DNA of 64,000 bases, taken from JAJEFO01 sp009843725 (GTDB taxonomy: Bacteria; Pseudomonadota; Alphaproteobacteria; Rhodobacterales; Rhodobacteraceae). Every line of letters begins with the position of its first letter. Within the stretch, counting starts at the first letter, position 1. Both the position numbers and the translations under genes were made by a program. The stretch covers positions 1,116,001 to 1,180,000 of the forward strand of contig CBDEUJ010000004.1 in NCBI GenBank assembly GCA_965243215.1, read 5' to 3'. The notes beneath the pieces were generated by a model. It searched no databases. It was not told the origin of the DNA and worked only from the letters and a program-made list of their open reading frames with translations. Of this stretch, positions 53,939-63,489 are shown piece after piece.

Positions 53939-54997
53939 ATGGTCGACGTGACGGTGCGGGGAGCGGGCATCTTCGGGCTCTCCATCGCCTGGAAGGCCCT
54001 GCTGCATGGCGCACGGGTCCGGGTCATCGACCGGAACGGTCCCGGCTCGGGCGCGTCGGGCGGCGTTGTCGGCGCGCTCCAGCCGCACGTGCCCGATCGC
54101 TGGAATGCACTGAAGCAGTATCAGCTCGAGAGTCTGATCGAGGCCCGGGAATTCTGGGAAGGGGTCGATGCGACTTCGGGCGTCCTTTCCGGTTTCGCCC
54201 GCGTGGGCCGCCTGCAGCCGCTCACGAGCGAACGCGACATCTCGCTTGCCCGCGAGCGCGCCGACGCCGCACGGGCAAACTGGGGCGAATGCGCATTGTG
54301 GGAAATCACCGATGCTCGGGAGGCAGGCAACTGGATCCCGCCCTCCCCCACCGGGCTGTTCGTTCACGACACGTTGTCGGCAATCGTTCACCCGCGCGAC
54401 GCAATTCGGAGCCTTGCGACGGCAATTCGGGCGCACGGAGGGAAAATCGTCGCCGACGGACCCGATCAGGGGCAGGTAATTTGGGCGACTGGCTGGAAAG
54501 GCCTGCAGGAACTCGGCGCCGCGCTTGGCCGACCGGTCGGCGGTGGCGTGAAGGGGCAGGCCGCACTCGTTCGCCATGATGCAGGCGGCCAGCCGCAGGT
54601 ATTTGCGGGCGGCCTTCACATTGTGCCTCATCTTGATGGCACGCTGGCGATCGGCTCGACCTCGGAGCGCGACTTTGCGGCATCGACTACGACCGACGAA
54701 CTCCTTGAAGACATCATTCGTCGTGCAGGAAAGGTCATGCCCTCCCTGACCGGAGCCACGGTCATTGAACGCTGGGCGGGGGTTCGGCCACGTTGCGTCA
54801 GCAGGGCGCCATTGCTCGGGCCCTGGCCCGGCCGCACGGGCCATCATGTCGCCAACGGGGGATTCAAGATCGGCTTTGGCGTCGCGCCGAAGGTCGCGGG
54901 AACCATTCTGGACCTGGCGCTGGAAGGCGTGGATTCGATCCCGCCGGAATTCCATACCGAACGCCTGACAGAACCAAGATTACGCCCTCGCGCCTGA
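53939..54997 (+). CDS. FAD-dependent MnmC C-terminal-like oxidase
   Basis: 352 residues, DAO/FAD-dependent fold: VTVRGAGIFGLSIAWKALLHGARV for FAD binding, then GSGASGGVVGALQPHVPDRWN, HDTLSAIVHPRDAIRSLA, and WAGVRPRCVSRAPLLGPWPGR near the C-terminus. It corresponds to the oxidase half of MnmC, which removes carboxymethyl from cmnm5s2U34. Position beside mnmD supports this. TTG 53933 is also possible; ATG 53939 with GGGGGAA upstream is preferred. Confidence 0.83.
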   Translation: MVDVTVRGAGIFGLSIAWKALLHGARVRVIDRNGPGSGASGGVVGALQPHVPDRWNALKQYQLESLIEAREFWEGVDATSGVLSGFARVGRLQPLTSERDISLARERADAARANWGECALWEITDAREAGNWIPPSPTGLFVHDTLSAIVHPRDAIRSLATAIRAHGGKIVADGPDQGQVIWATGWKGLQELGAALGRPVGGGVKGQAALVRHDAGGQPQVFAGGLHIVPHLDGTLAIGSTSERDFAASTTTDELLEDIIRRAGKVMPSLTGATVIERWAGVRPRCVSRAPLLGPWPGRTGHHVANGGFKIGFGVAPKVAGTILDLALEGVDSIPPEFHTERLTEPRLRPRA

Positions 54998-55539
54998 TCG
55001 CGCCGTGAATCCACATTGGGCCGGCAAGGAACAAGCGTGGTGGCCGCGCAAATGCTGCCTGCCTTGGCAACCCATGCCTCAGCTACAGCACGAACCCTGA
55101 TCAGCGAGAGCACGCCACGCTGCCGATCTTTCTGCATTTGCCGCAGATGGGGCTTTCCCGGCAGCTCTCGCTCGCGCCGGGTGACGAGCGGGCACAGGCG
55201 CCAATGCCAGGCTTGGTCATTACATGTTGGGCAGATGGGTGACTGCCAGGCCTGTGTCGCGCCTCTCCCCTGAACGGGTTGCTGGCAGGATCGAACTGAC
55301 CCTTCGCGCCGATCTTGTCCGCGTGGCGGGAATGGATCGTTTCCGTAACAGTTCCACTCGCGGACCCTTCCATCACTGCGATGGATAAGGACTTCGCTCC
55401 TCTGGCTGCCTGCAATTTCGACGGTCTGGTCGATTGCCTCGGCCAGGATCCTGCAGTGCGCTGCGTTCCGGCTGTTCTCGGCGCCAGCGACCGCCCAGCC
55501 GCAGCCATGCAGAGCCACGCCCTGGACCTGGCTTGCCAT
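54844..55539 (-). CDS. DUF2188-like ORF with doubtful C-terminal extension
   Basis: 231 residues if the frame is used from ATG 55539 to its stop. The first 75 match DUF2188: CGWAVAGAENSRNAAH, ILAEAIDQTVEIAGSQRSEVLIHRSDGRVREW, NCYGNDPFPPR. Usual members are only 60-80 residues; the rest is unrecognisable, has a CPTC pair and overlaps mnmC-C by 154 bases, suggesting the original stop was lost. Function unknown; a fragment or a decayed gene is as likely as a live one. Confidence 0.5.
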   Translation of the reverse strand: MASQVQGVALHGCGWAVAGAENSRNAAHCRILAEAIDQTVEIAGSQRSEVLIHRSDGRVREWNCYGNDPFPPRGQDRREGSVRSCQQPVQGRGATQAWQSPICPTCNDQAWHWRLCPLVTRRERELPGKPHLRQMQKDRQRGVLSLIRVRAVAEAWVAKAGSICAATTLVPCRPNVDSRRDQARGRNLGSVRRSVWNSGGIESTPSSARSRMVPATFGATPKPILNPPLAT

Positions 55540-55827
55540 GGCTATCGCCTCGTTTTGGTGGCTTGGGCGAGACGCCCTCGCCATGCTGCATGCGCAGCTT
55601 CGGCCCTGCCCGCCACCGCCCGTGCGGCCAAGGTGTTGCCGGGACGTGTGCCGATCGATTGAGGTTGCAGAACGACCGATTGCGAGTTCTGCCGGACTCA
55701 AGAATTGCAGTCATCCTCGGTCACCCGAGTCTCACTCCGATGGGCGCCACCAATTTACCTTGATTGAGACACCCGCTAAGGAGCAGCGCAAGCACAGACC
55801 GTCGTAACAGCATTTTGCGAATGGACC
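54998..55827. other. 830-bp region with only a DUF2188 ORF
   Basis: Apart from the minus-strand DUF2188 ORF no gene is supported here. The composition is uneven and the last 130 bases are less GC-rich and probably contain the HIT gene promoter. No RNA gene or repeat was found. Confidence 0.35.
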
Positions 55828-56265
55828 ATGTCGGATCCGCTGGACTTTCGGAAGGATTGCGTTTTTTGCAATCGATCATCGTTGCGTGGTGAGATCCTGT
55901 TCGAGAACCAAAGTTGCTACCATGTTTCGTCGATGGATCCGATTCTTGTGGACGCTGGCATGGTCGTGCCAAAACGGCATGTCGCCAGCCTGTTTGCACT
56001 TAGTGAACGTGAGTGGTCGGATGTGCGGACACTACTGCTGGAGGCGAAGGCCGTCCTTGAGAAAAGGAAGCCTTCCGGATTCAACGTTGGCTGGAACGAC
56101 GGTGTCGACGCAGGCCAGTCAGTGAATCACGCGCATCTCCACATCATTGCGCGCTTTCCTGATGAACCGCTTCGGGGAAAGGGAATACGACATTTTTTCA
56201 AGCAGCCCAGCAACCGACGCGGAATTCGGTCTCCCTCCGGGCGTCGAGAATCCGCATCTGGATGA
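55828..56265 (+). CDS. HIT family protein
   Basis: 145 residues. The N-terminal CVFCNR (Cys pair) and ILFENQSCYHVSSMDPILVDAGMVVPKRH are HIT-fold strands; NHAHLHIIARF is the catalytic histidine-triad HxHxHxx. Such proteins hydrolyse or transfer nucleotidyl groups. The last 15 residues (RRGIRSPSGRRESASG) are low-complexity and non-conserved, suggesting drift at the 3' end. Substrate unknown. Confidence 0.85.
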   Translation: MSDPLDFRKDCVFCNRSSLRGEILFENQSCYHVSSMDPILVDAGMVVPKRHVASLFALSEREWSDVRTLLLEAKAVLEKRKPSGFNVGWNDGVDAGQSVNHAHLHIIARFPDEPLRGKGIRHFFKQPSNRRGIRSPSGRRESASG

Positions 56266-56401
56266 GGGTGGCGGGTACGAAAGCCATGCGCCAGGCAGAC
56301 CCGGTTGAAAGGAGCTGTCCGGACGACACCGAGGCCCGGAAAAGACTCGCCGGACCGGCCTTCGGCGATGACGAGCGCAGCCACAAGCAATCGAGAGATC
56401 A

Positions 56402-57199
56402 ATGTTGAGGATGTTTCAAGTGGATGCGTTCACGGATCGCGTGTTCGCAGGCAACCCGGCCGCCGTCCTGATCCTCGACGCGTGGCTGGACGACGCTGTC
56501 ATGCAGTCGATTGCACAGGAGAACAATCTCTCCGAAACGGCGTTCGCAGTGCCAAGTGTTGCATCCGCATGGGGCTTGAGGTGGTTCACGCCCGCGCATG
56601 AGGCTGATTTCTGCGGCCATGCAACCCTGGCAACCGCACATGTCCTGACTGCCGAGTACGGGGTGAGCGGGACGATGACCTTCCACACGCGGATGGGCGA
56701 TCTGCGGGCCGCAAAGGACGGCGAAGCCTACTGCATCGATATTCCGGCCTTGCCGCCGGAACCGCTGAACGCCATGCCGAAGGAGCTGGACGGAGCATTT
56801 GCGGCGCCTCCGACTGATGTCTTCCGCAACTTCGAGAACGTCTTTGCAAATCTCGGCAGCGAGGCAGCCGTCCGTCGATTCAAGCCTGACCTGATGCGGA
56901 TCAGCCGACTGGGCAAGACAGGGCTTGTCGTGACCGGCGTCGGAGACGGCACCTCCGGCGCTGCATTCGTGTCACGGTACTTCGCGCCCGGGGCCGGCAT
57001 CTCCGAGGATCCCGTGACGGGATCGACACACGCAACGCTCGCTCCCTACTGGTCGAGCATCTTGGGCACCTCACGTGGCCGAGCCTTTCAGGCGTCGCCT
57101 CGTGGCGGCTGGCTGGACTACGAACTGGTCAAGGACCGAGTCTTCCTGCGTGGCGCCGCCAGGACGTTCATGGAAGCAACGATTTTCCCGCCCGACTGA
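56402..57199 (+). CDS. PhzF-family isomerase/epimerase
   Basis: 265 residues. Diaminopimelate-epimerase-like fold: FQVDAFTDRVFAGNPAAVLILD, AQENNLSETAFAV, ADFCGHATLATAHVL, and the second half with SRYFAPGAGISEDPVTGSTHATLAPYW. The catalytic Glu is in LSETAF. It is a housekeeping PhzF homologue; phenazine genes are absent. Substrate unknown. ATG 56411 is an alternative start. Confidence 0.92.
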   Translation: MLRMFQVDAFTDRVFAGNPAAVLILDAWLDDAVMQSIAQENNLSETAFAVPSVASAWGLRWFTPAHEADFCGHATLATAHVLTAEYGVSGTMTFHTRMGDLRAAKDGEAYCIDIPALPPEPLNAMPKELDGAFAAPPTDVFRNFENVFANLGSEAAVRRFKPDLMRISRLGKTGLVVTGVGDGTSGAAFVSRYFAPGAGISEDPVTGSTHATLAPYWSSILGTSRGRAFQASPRGGWLDYELVKDRVFLRGAARTFMEATIFPPD

Positions 57200-57614
57200 T
57201 GCCCTGATGGGCTCTCACACGAGCGCCGTCCCTGCTCACCAGCCCAATTCTGTCGAGATCTGGAGCCTACCGGCCAAGCTCCAATCCCGCTCCCCGACAG
57301 CGTGCCGGGCCCGTCGCCCGGACCAAGTCCAAAGCAGAGGCCGCTCCTGATCCAAGGAGCTTCGACACGTCCGCCTGAGGCGAGAGCATGCACACACACC
57401 GACGGTGCGTGCCGAGGTTCGACACGCGGTTGCTCCTTGGCAAAACAATCGAGCGACGATGCCTGCGACGCCCTTGCAACGCAAATGATCCCGATAGTGC
57501 AAAAGGCGCTGGAGCAATGGACGCGCTGTGGCACTGACCAATGCACGGCAGCATCATGCATAGTCCCCCCACTTTCCGCTTCCACCGAGACCGGAATTCC
57601 CGGATAACCTGATC
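57200..57614. other. 415-bp intergenic region between PhzF and rpe
   Basis: No ORF with a recognisable product. A CCGGGC-CCGTC-GCCCGG hairpin lies at 57305-57321 without a T run, possibly a weak terminator. The rpe promoter should lie in the right half. Confidence 0.4.
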
Positions 57615-58310
57615 ATGGAATTCGACCGCACAATAAAGATCGCCCCGTCAATCCTTGCGGCTGACTTTGCCGATTTCGGACGCGAGATCGAAGCGGTCGA
57701 GGCGACGGGCGCCGACTGGATTCACGTGGACGTGATGGACGGACATTTCGTGCCGAACATCACCTTCGGTCCGCAGGTGGTGAGGGCAATCCGCAAGCAT
57801 GTCCGGACTGTCATGGACGTGCACCTGATGATTGCGCCGGTCGACCCCTATATCGACGCGTTCGCGCAAGCAGGTGCGGACATATTGACGGCGCATCTCG
57901 AGGCCGGGCCGCACACGCACCGCACGCTTCAGGCGGTCCGGGGTGCCGGAATGAAATCAGGCCTGGCGCTCAACCCCGGAACGCCCGTGGCGGCGGCGGC
58001 GCCGTTGCTTGACCTCTGCGACCTGGTTTGCGTGATGACCGTCAATCCCGGCTTCGGCGGCCAGGCATTCATCGAAACCCAAGTGGGCCAGATCAGGGAG
58101 CTTCGCGCCATGATCGGCGACCGCAACATCCATGTCGAAGTCGACGGAGGGGTCGACCTGCGCACCGCAGGCGTCGTCGCCGGCGCGGGAGCGGACGTGC
58201 TTGTGGCCGGCTCTGCCGTTTTCAAGGGCGGAACGGCTGCGGAGCCGAAAGCATACGGCGAAAACATCCGCGCTCTTCGTGACGCCGCAAACAATGCACA
58301 AGGAGACTGA
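57615..58310 (+). CDS. rpe: ribulose-phosphate 3-epimerase
   Basis: 231 residues. TIM-barrel signatures: IAPSILAADFADFG, WIHVDVMDGHFVPNITFG with metal/catalytic Asp-His, DVHLMI, VMTVNPGFGGQAFI and VDGGVDLRTAGVVAGAGADVLVAGSAVF. It interconverts ribulose-5-phosphate and xylulose-5-phosphate in the pentose-phosphate pathway. Three bases separate it from the next gene, so they form a transcription unit. Confidence 0.96.
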   Translation: MEFDRTIKIAPSILAADFADFGREIEAVEATGADWIHVDVMDGHFVPNITFGPQVVRAIRKHVRTVMDVHLMIAPVDPYIDAFAQAGADILTAHLEAGPHTHRTLQAVRGAGMKSGLALNPGTPVAAAAPLLDLCDLVCVMTVNPGFGGQAFIETQVGQIRELRAMIGDRNIHVEVDGGVDLRTAGVVAGAGADVLVAGSAVFKGGTAAEPKAYGENIRALRDAANNAQGD

Positions 58311-58313
58311 TCC

Positions 58314-58871
58314 ATGGCGGCAGCATCACCACCAGTTTGCGACTTTGGATGGAAGGCGCCGGCCTTCTCGCTGCCAGCCACCGACGGGCGGGTTCTGGCC
58401 CTTTCCGACATTGCGGGGCCGCAGGGTACGCTCGTCATGTTCATCTGCAACCATTGCCCCTACGTTCTTGCGGTGCTTGACCGCATGATCAGGGACGCAC
58501 GCGACCTGCGGTCGCTTGGCGTCGGCGTGGCGGCGATTTGCTCGAATGACGCGATCACGTATCCGGCAGACGGTTTCGACAACATGAAGCGGCTGGCCGA
58601 GGAACGCGGGTTCCCGTTTCCCTACCTGCACGACGAGGACCAGACGGTCGCGCACGCCTACGGCGCCGTCTGCACCCCTGACTTTTTCGGCTTCAATGCC
58701 GATCTCGATCTGCAGTACAGGGGAAGGCTAGACGCCTCCGGAAGCCGTCCTGGGCCGCAGGATCTCCGACGCGACCTGTACGAAGCGATGCGGGAAGTGG
58801 CCTCGAGCGGCAAGGGGCCGCGAGACCAGATACGATCGACCGGGTGTTCCATCAAGTGGAAGGCCGCATAG
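58314..58871 (+). CDS. thioredoxin-fold (AhpC/TSA-like) family protein
   Basis: 185 residues. DFGWKAPAFSLPATDGRVLALSDI and LVMFICNHCPYVLAVLDRMI identify the NHCPYV-type thioredoxin-like family. The single Cys in NHCPY replaces the CxxC pair, so redox exchange rather than disulfide oxidation is suggested. Substrate unknown. Likely co-transcribed with rpe. Confidence 0.88.
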   Translation: MAAASPPVCDFGWKAPAFSLPATDGRVLALSDIAGPQGTLVMFICNHCPYVLAVLDRMIRDARDLRSLGVGVAAICSNDAITYPADGFDNMKRLAEERGFPFPYLHDEDQTVAHAYGAVCTPDFFGFNADLDLQYRGRLDASGSRPGPQDLRRDLYEAMREVASSGKGPRDQIRSTGCSIKWKAA

Positions 58872-58967
58872 GCCAGTTCTGTCAATTCGCAGCCAGGCAA
58901 TCCTGCGTGGCCCGGAACCAGTGACGCGCAGGCGCCAGGCAGCATGCACGGCACATGCGCCTGCGGC

Positions 58968-61900
58968 TCAGGCCACCAGCGATTCCGCCACTTTCAGGTC
59001 AACCGACACAAGCTGGCTTACGCCCTGCTCGCCCATGGTCACGCCAAAGAGCCGGTCCATCCTGGACATTGTCACCGCGTGGTGCGTGATGATCAGGAAG
59101 CGTGTTTCAGTTCGACGGCACATTTCGTCCAGCAGATCGCAGAAGCGCATGACGTTTGCGTCGTCAAGCGGCGCGTCGACCTCGTCCAGCACGCAAATCG
59201 GCGCGGGATTGACAAGGAACACGGCGAAGATCAGGGCGATCGCAGTCAGTGTCTGCTCGCCGCCGGACAGAAGTGACAGCGTCGAGAGCTTCTTGCCGGG
59301 CGGCTGGCAAAGAATCTCAAGGCCGGCATCCAGCGGATCATCCGATTCGACCATCGCGAGCCTGGCCTTGCCGCCGCCAAACAAGTGGATGAACAGGGCC
59401 GCAAAGTTCGAATTCACCTGATCGAAAGCTGCAAGCAGGCGCTCACGGCCTTCCTTGTTGAGACTGCTGATCCCGCCGCGAAGCTTCCGGATCGCTTCCT
59501 CAAGATCGGTCTTTTCGGCCAACAGGCTCCCGTGTTCCTCTTCCACCTCGCGGGCGTCTTCCTCCGCGCGGAGATTCACCGCGCCAAGCGCGTCCCTGGT
59601 CCGGCGAAGGCGAACCACTTCCGCCTCGATCCTGTCGGCGGGCTGCATCCTCTCAGGATCGGCATCAATGGATTCAAGAAGCGCTTCCGGCGTCGTCTGC
59701 TGCTCCTCCAGGATCCGTTCTTCCGCCACGGCGAGAGCCTCGCGCGCCGCCTCCATTCGTGCGTCTGAGGCTGCACGTCGCTCGCGCACCTCTGACGCCT
59801 TGCGTTCTGCCTCACGCTCCGCTTCCTTTGTCTTGCGTTCAACCGTTTCGGCCTCGGCCAAAGCATCCGCGGCAATTCGGCGGCTCTCCTCTGCGGCGCC
59901 GAGCTCGTTCGAAAGCGCATTGCGTTCGGCCGCGATACGGTCAGGAGCGCCCTTCGCCTCTTCAAGTTCAGCCTCCGAGGTTGCACGGCGCTCGGCCAGT
60001 TCACTGACGCGCGCCCTTGCGTTCTTGAGGCGGTCTTTCCACGTGCCGCGCACTTCCACTATCTCGGCAAGGCGGCGTTCCCTGGCCTCTCCCTGGCGCT
60101 TCAGCTCCTCAAGCGCCGAACGGCATGCAACAAGGCTCTTTCGCGCTTCTTCAACACTGCCCTTCGCTTTCTCGGCTTCAGCACGCAGCTTCCGGAGGTC
60201 GCCAAGCTCGGCGAGAGCCTTCTCCGCCTGTGCAAGGCGTTCGCGCGCGGCAGCCGCTTCGTCGCCATGACGACTGACAGCAAGTTCGGCAGCTTCGCAC
60301 TTGGACTCCGCTATGTCCCTGCTCGCCTCGCACTGGGACGCCATCCGGCCAGCCTCCGTCAAGGCGCGATCTGCGGCCAGACGCGTCTCCCGGGCCTCGC
60401 TGGCACATGCAGAAAGCGCATCCAGCTCCGACCGCAACCCATCGTGGGCCCGGCTTGCGGCCTTGGCCCGCGCAGTTGCGGTTTCAAGTTCGCTCTCGAG
60501 ATGCTTCAGGCGGTTCAACTGCTCCATTCTGATGGCGGCCGCCGAATGGACCTCTCCTGCGCCGGCTCGAAATCCGTCCCATCTCCAGAGTCCGCCGTCC
60601 TTGCTGACCAAGCGCTGTCCGGGCTTCAGGTCTGCCTGCAAGCGCACCGCGACCGCAGGTTCGGCCAGACCGATCTGGCTGAGGCGTCGCGCAAGCACAG
60701 GGGGCACGTTGACGTGATCCGTCAGTGGCTTAACCGAGCCGGGCAGGGCCTGCGAGGTCCCGTAGTCCTGAAGAACCACCCATCCAGACTCCGCCTCGCC
60801 CTCCACCTCCGGTGCCCGAAGGTCGTCGGCAAACGCTGCACCGATAGCCTTCTCGTAGCCCGGCGTCACGGCCAACTGGTCCACAACCTCCGATTCCTCG
60901 AGCTGGCCGTCGTCCACGAGACTCAGCAGTGCCGCCACTTCGGACTCAAGCGCCTTGACTTCGCCCTCCGTCGCGGAGCGAGCCGCGCGGGCCTCTGCCT
61001 CCTTGCCTTGCGCGGAGTCGCGTGCGTCGTCAGCTTCGAACAACGCCGTTTCCGCCTCCGTGGCTTCCCTATGGGCGACGTCCCGCGCGACCACGGCTGC
61101 CGCGCGTGAAGCCTCGGCTTCGGCAAGCGCCTTGCGCGCCGCCTCTACATCGGACCTGGACTGCGCCTCGGCAGCCTCGCTCCGTTCGAGCGTCGTTCGA
61201 GCATCCCGCGCGAGTCGCTCCGCTGACTGGTGGCGGGCCACAAGACGGGCAATATCCTCGGTCAGCTGCGAATTTTCGGTCTCGCGGTCTTGAAGCACAC
61301 GCGCCGCGTCCTGTGCATCCGCCCCCGCTGCCTCGACCTCATCCGCATGCACGTTGCCGGCGTTGACGAGTTCAGCCTCCTCTTCGTCCAATGCATGCAG
61401 GGTCTCGACCGCGTCCTGGTCAAGGCCCGCTTCCCTGTCCACGTCCCGTTCAAGCTGGGCGATTCGCGCACCTAGCGTCTCCACGGCTTCCGCCGCGCGC
61501 CTTTCCTGTTCATCAAGGCTGTCGGCACGATGCTGCAATCGAGCCAATGCGGCGGCAGCGGAGGCTGCCTCCTCCCGAAGCGGCGGCAGCGCCGCTTCGG
61601 CACCCGCCCGCGCGTCTGCAGCAGCACGTGCGAGGCGCTCCGCCTCGGACGCAAGGCGCGAGTCCTCCGCCAAGGCGGCCTCGGCAGCGGTCCGGGCTCT
61701 TTCCGCCTCTTTCCAGCGCAGGTAGAGGAGAAGACCTTCTGCCTGCCGCAACCGTTCGCTCACTTCGCGGTAACGCTTCGCCTGCCTGGCCTGGCGGGCA
61801 AGTGCAGCCAACTGTGCGGCAAGTTGCTCGATCACGTCATTGACACGAGCGAGATTCGTTTCTGCGCCGGCGAGCTTCAGTTCGGCCTCGTGCCGACGCT

Positions 61901-62423
61901 GGTAGAGGCCTGAAATTCCAGCCGCCTCCTCGAGAATGCGTCTGCGCGCCTTGGGCTTTGCATTGACCAGTTCCGCGATCTGGCCCTGACGCACAAGCGC
62001 AGGTGAATGCGCCCCGGTAGAGGCATCGGCAAACAGCATCTGAACGTCGCGGGCACGTACGTCCTTCGCGTTCACCTTGAACGCCGAACCCGCGTCGCGG
62101 GTGATCCGGCGTACCACTTCCAGCGTATCGGCCGCGTTGAACCCGGTTGGCGCGGTGCGCGCGCTGTTGTCAAGAATGAGGGTCACGTCGGCGGAGTTGC
62201 GGGCGGGACGCGTCGAGGCTCCGCCGAAAATGACGTCATCCATGCCGCCGCCACGCATTGCCGTGGGCCGGTTCTCGCCCATGACCCAGCGCAACGCCTC
62301 CAGCAGGTTGGACTTGCCGCAGCCGTTCGGGCCGACAATGCCCGTCAATCCGTCCGCAATGATCAAGTCGGTCGGATCTACGAAACTCTTGAACCCGTTC
62401 AGGCGAAGGCGCTTGAAACGCAC
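58968..62423 (-). CDS. smc: chromosome partition protein SMC
   Basis: 1151 residues from GTG 62423, preceded by GAGG. N-terminal Walker A GPNGCGKSN at 31-38; a long coiled coil rich in Ala/Arg/Glu; a hinge around residues 490-640 (VVDQLAVTPGYEKAIGAAFADDL); a second coiled coil; and the C-terminal signature LLSGGEQTLTAIALIF with Walker B PICVLDEVDAPLDD. The dimer organises and segregates DNA with ScpA/ScpB. An upstream in-frame ATG at 62498 adds 25 non-conserved residues. Confidence 0.96.
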   Translation of the reverse strand: MRFKRLRLNGFKSFVDPTDLIIADGLTGIVGPNGCGKSNLLEALRWVMGENRPTAMRGGGMDDVIFGGASTRPARNSADVTLILDNSARTAPTGFNAADTLEVVRRITRDAGSAFKVNAKDVRARDVQMLFADASTGAHSPALVRQGQIAELVNAKPKARRRILEEAAGISGLYQRRHEAELKLAGAETNLARVNDVIEQLAAQLAALARQARQAKRYREVSERLRQAEGLLLYLRWKEAERARTAAEAALAEDSRLASEAERLARAAADARAGAEAALPPLREEAASAAAALARLQHRADSLDEQERRAAEAVETLGARIAQLERDVDREAGLDQDAVETLHALDEEEAELVNAGNVHADEVEAAGADAQDAARVLQDRETENSQLTEDIARLVARHQSAERLARDARTTLERSEAAEAQSRSDVEAARKALAEAEASRAAAVVARDVAHREATEAETALFEADDARDSAQGKEAEARAARSATEGEVKALESEVAALLSLVDDGQLEESEVVDQLAVTPGYEKAIGAAFADDLRAPEVEGEAESGWVVLQDYGTSQALPGSVKPLTDHVNVPPVLARRLSQIGLAEPAVAVRLQADLKPGQRLVSKDGGLWRWDGFRAGAGEVHSAAAIRMEQLNRLKHLESELETATARAKAASRAHDGLRSELDALSACASEARETRLAADRALTEAGRMASQCEASRDIAESKCEAAELAVSRHGDEAAAARERLAQAEKALAELGDLRKLRAEAEKAKGSVEEARKSLVACRSALEELKRQGEARERRLAEIVEVRGTWKDRLKNARARVSELAERRATSEAELEEAKGAPDRIAAERNALSNELGAAEESRRIAADALAEAETVERKTKEAEREAERKASEVRERRAASDARMEAAREALAVAEERILEEQQTTPEALLESIDADPERMQPADRIEAEVVRLRRTRDALGAVNLRAEEDAREVEEEHGSLLAEKTDLEEAIRKLRGGISSLNKEGRERLLAAFDQVNSNFAALFIHLFGGGKARLAMVESDDPLDAGLEILCQPPGKKLSTLSLLSGGEQTLTAIALIFAVFLVNPAPICVLDEVDAPLDDANVMRFCDLLDEMCRRTETRFLIITHHAVTMSRMDRLFGVTMGEQGVSQLVSVDLKVAESLVA

Positions 62424-62568
62424 GGATGTTGCCTCGCAATTGCTTCCGGTCCGCAAAATGTCCGGCGAAGACGCCAAAATGTCAACGACGAACACCAAGG
62501 AAAGCGTGACGACCTGCAGTTATCTACAATATATTGCAGATTCCGGGGCATTGTGCAATGTCGCACCG

Positions 62569-63342
62569 ATGTCGGAACCCTTGATCATCACGGACCGGAT
62601 AGATCCCGCGCGTGCGCAGGCGCTGCTGGCTACGCTGGGAAGGCCTCCTCATGTCAGGCCGGGCGACGTTCTGCCACCGCTCGCGCATTTCGCCTTCTTT
62701 TGGGACCCCGTGGCCGAAGCCCGAATCGGACGGGACGGACATGCGAGGCCCGGCGGCCTCATTCCGGACATGGACCTGCCAGTTCGCATGTGGGCCGGGG
62801 GTCGGCTCGCGTTTCACGCGCCCTTCAGGGCCGGCTTTGCCGCCCGAAAGGTGACGACACTGCACGAAGCCAAGGAAATGCGGGGACGAAGCGGCAGACT
62901 TGGACTGGTCACGCTGAAACATGAAATTCATCAGCGCCACGCGCCCGTCATCACCGAAATGCAAGACATTGTCTATCGCGAACCAGGCCCGCTTCCGGAC
63001 CCACCCAAGGAATCCGGCAAGGCCAACGAGCGTCACGCCCTCAGGCTTGGGGAAGTCACGCTGTTTCGATATTCCGCGATCACCTTCAACGGGCATCGCA
63101 TTCACTACGATGTGAACTACTGTCGAGAGGAGGGCTATCCCGGGCTGGTGGTGCACGGGCCGCTTCTGGCAACCCAGCTTGCCTGTCTTGCCGCCGAGCA
63201 TCTGGGATCGCTCAAGTCATTCTCGTACCGTGCGACAGCCCCGCTCTTTCTCGGCGACATTGCGTGGAGCTGCCGCACGGGCGACAGGTACTGGGTCGAG
63301 GGTCCGAACAGACGGCGTTGCATGGTGGCGACAGCGACCTGA
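62569..63342 (+). CDS. MaoC-like / FAS1-like dehydratase domain protein
   Basis: 257 residues. N-terminal half: VRPGDVLPPLAHFAFFWDP, ARPGGLIPDMDLPVRMWAGGRLAFHAPFRAG; second half RYSAITFNGHRIHYDVNYCREEGYPGLVVHGPLLATQL, the hot-dog hydratase motif with catalytic Asp/His. It resembles mesaconyl-C4-CoA or itaconyl-CoA hydratase types; exact substrate open. Divergent from smc with 145 bases between them. Confidence 0.88.
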   Translation: MSEPLIITDRIDPARAQALLATLGRPPHVRPGDVLPPLAHFAFFWDPVAEARIGRDGHARPGGLIPDMDLPVRMWAGGRLAFHAPFRAGFAARKVTTLHEAKEMRGRSGRLGLVTLKHEIHQRHAPVITEMQDIVYREPGPLPDPPKESGKANERHALRLGEVTLFRYSAITFNGHRIHYDVNYCREEGYPGLVVHGPLLATQLACLAAEHLGSLKSFSYRATAPLFLGDIAWSCRTGDRYWVEGPNRRRCMVATAT

Positions 63343-63489
63343 GGAAACCGGCGCACCCCCCGATTCCGACGCGCCGTTCGGGCGTCCCGACATTCGCGCG
63401 CATCCCATTGGGCGCTATCAGGTTGCCTGATCTGCCCTGCCCAGATGCACGTGATTGGCTACCTACATTATTGTAGTCATATTTCTATA

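Noticed and set aside
54955..54998. Extension of mnmD through the divergent oxidase gene to 581 codons
   Set aside because: Coordinates run back across the opposite-strand oxidase; only residues from TTG 53878 resemble MnmD.
57305..57321. CCGGGC/GCCCGG hairpin as a proven terminator
   Set aside because: Six base pairs and no T run; too weak to call.
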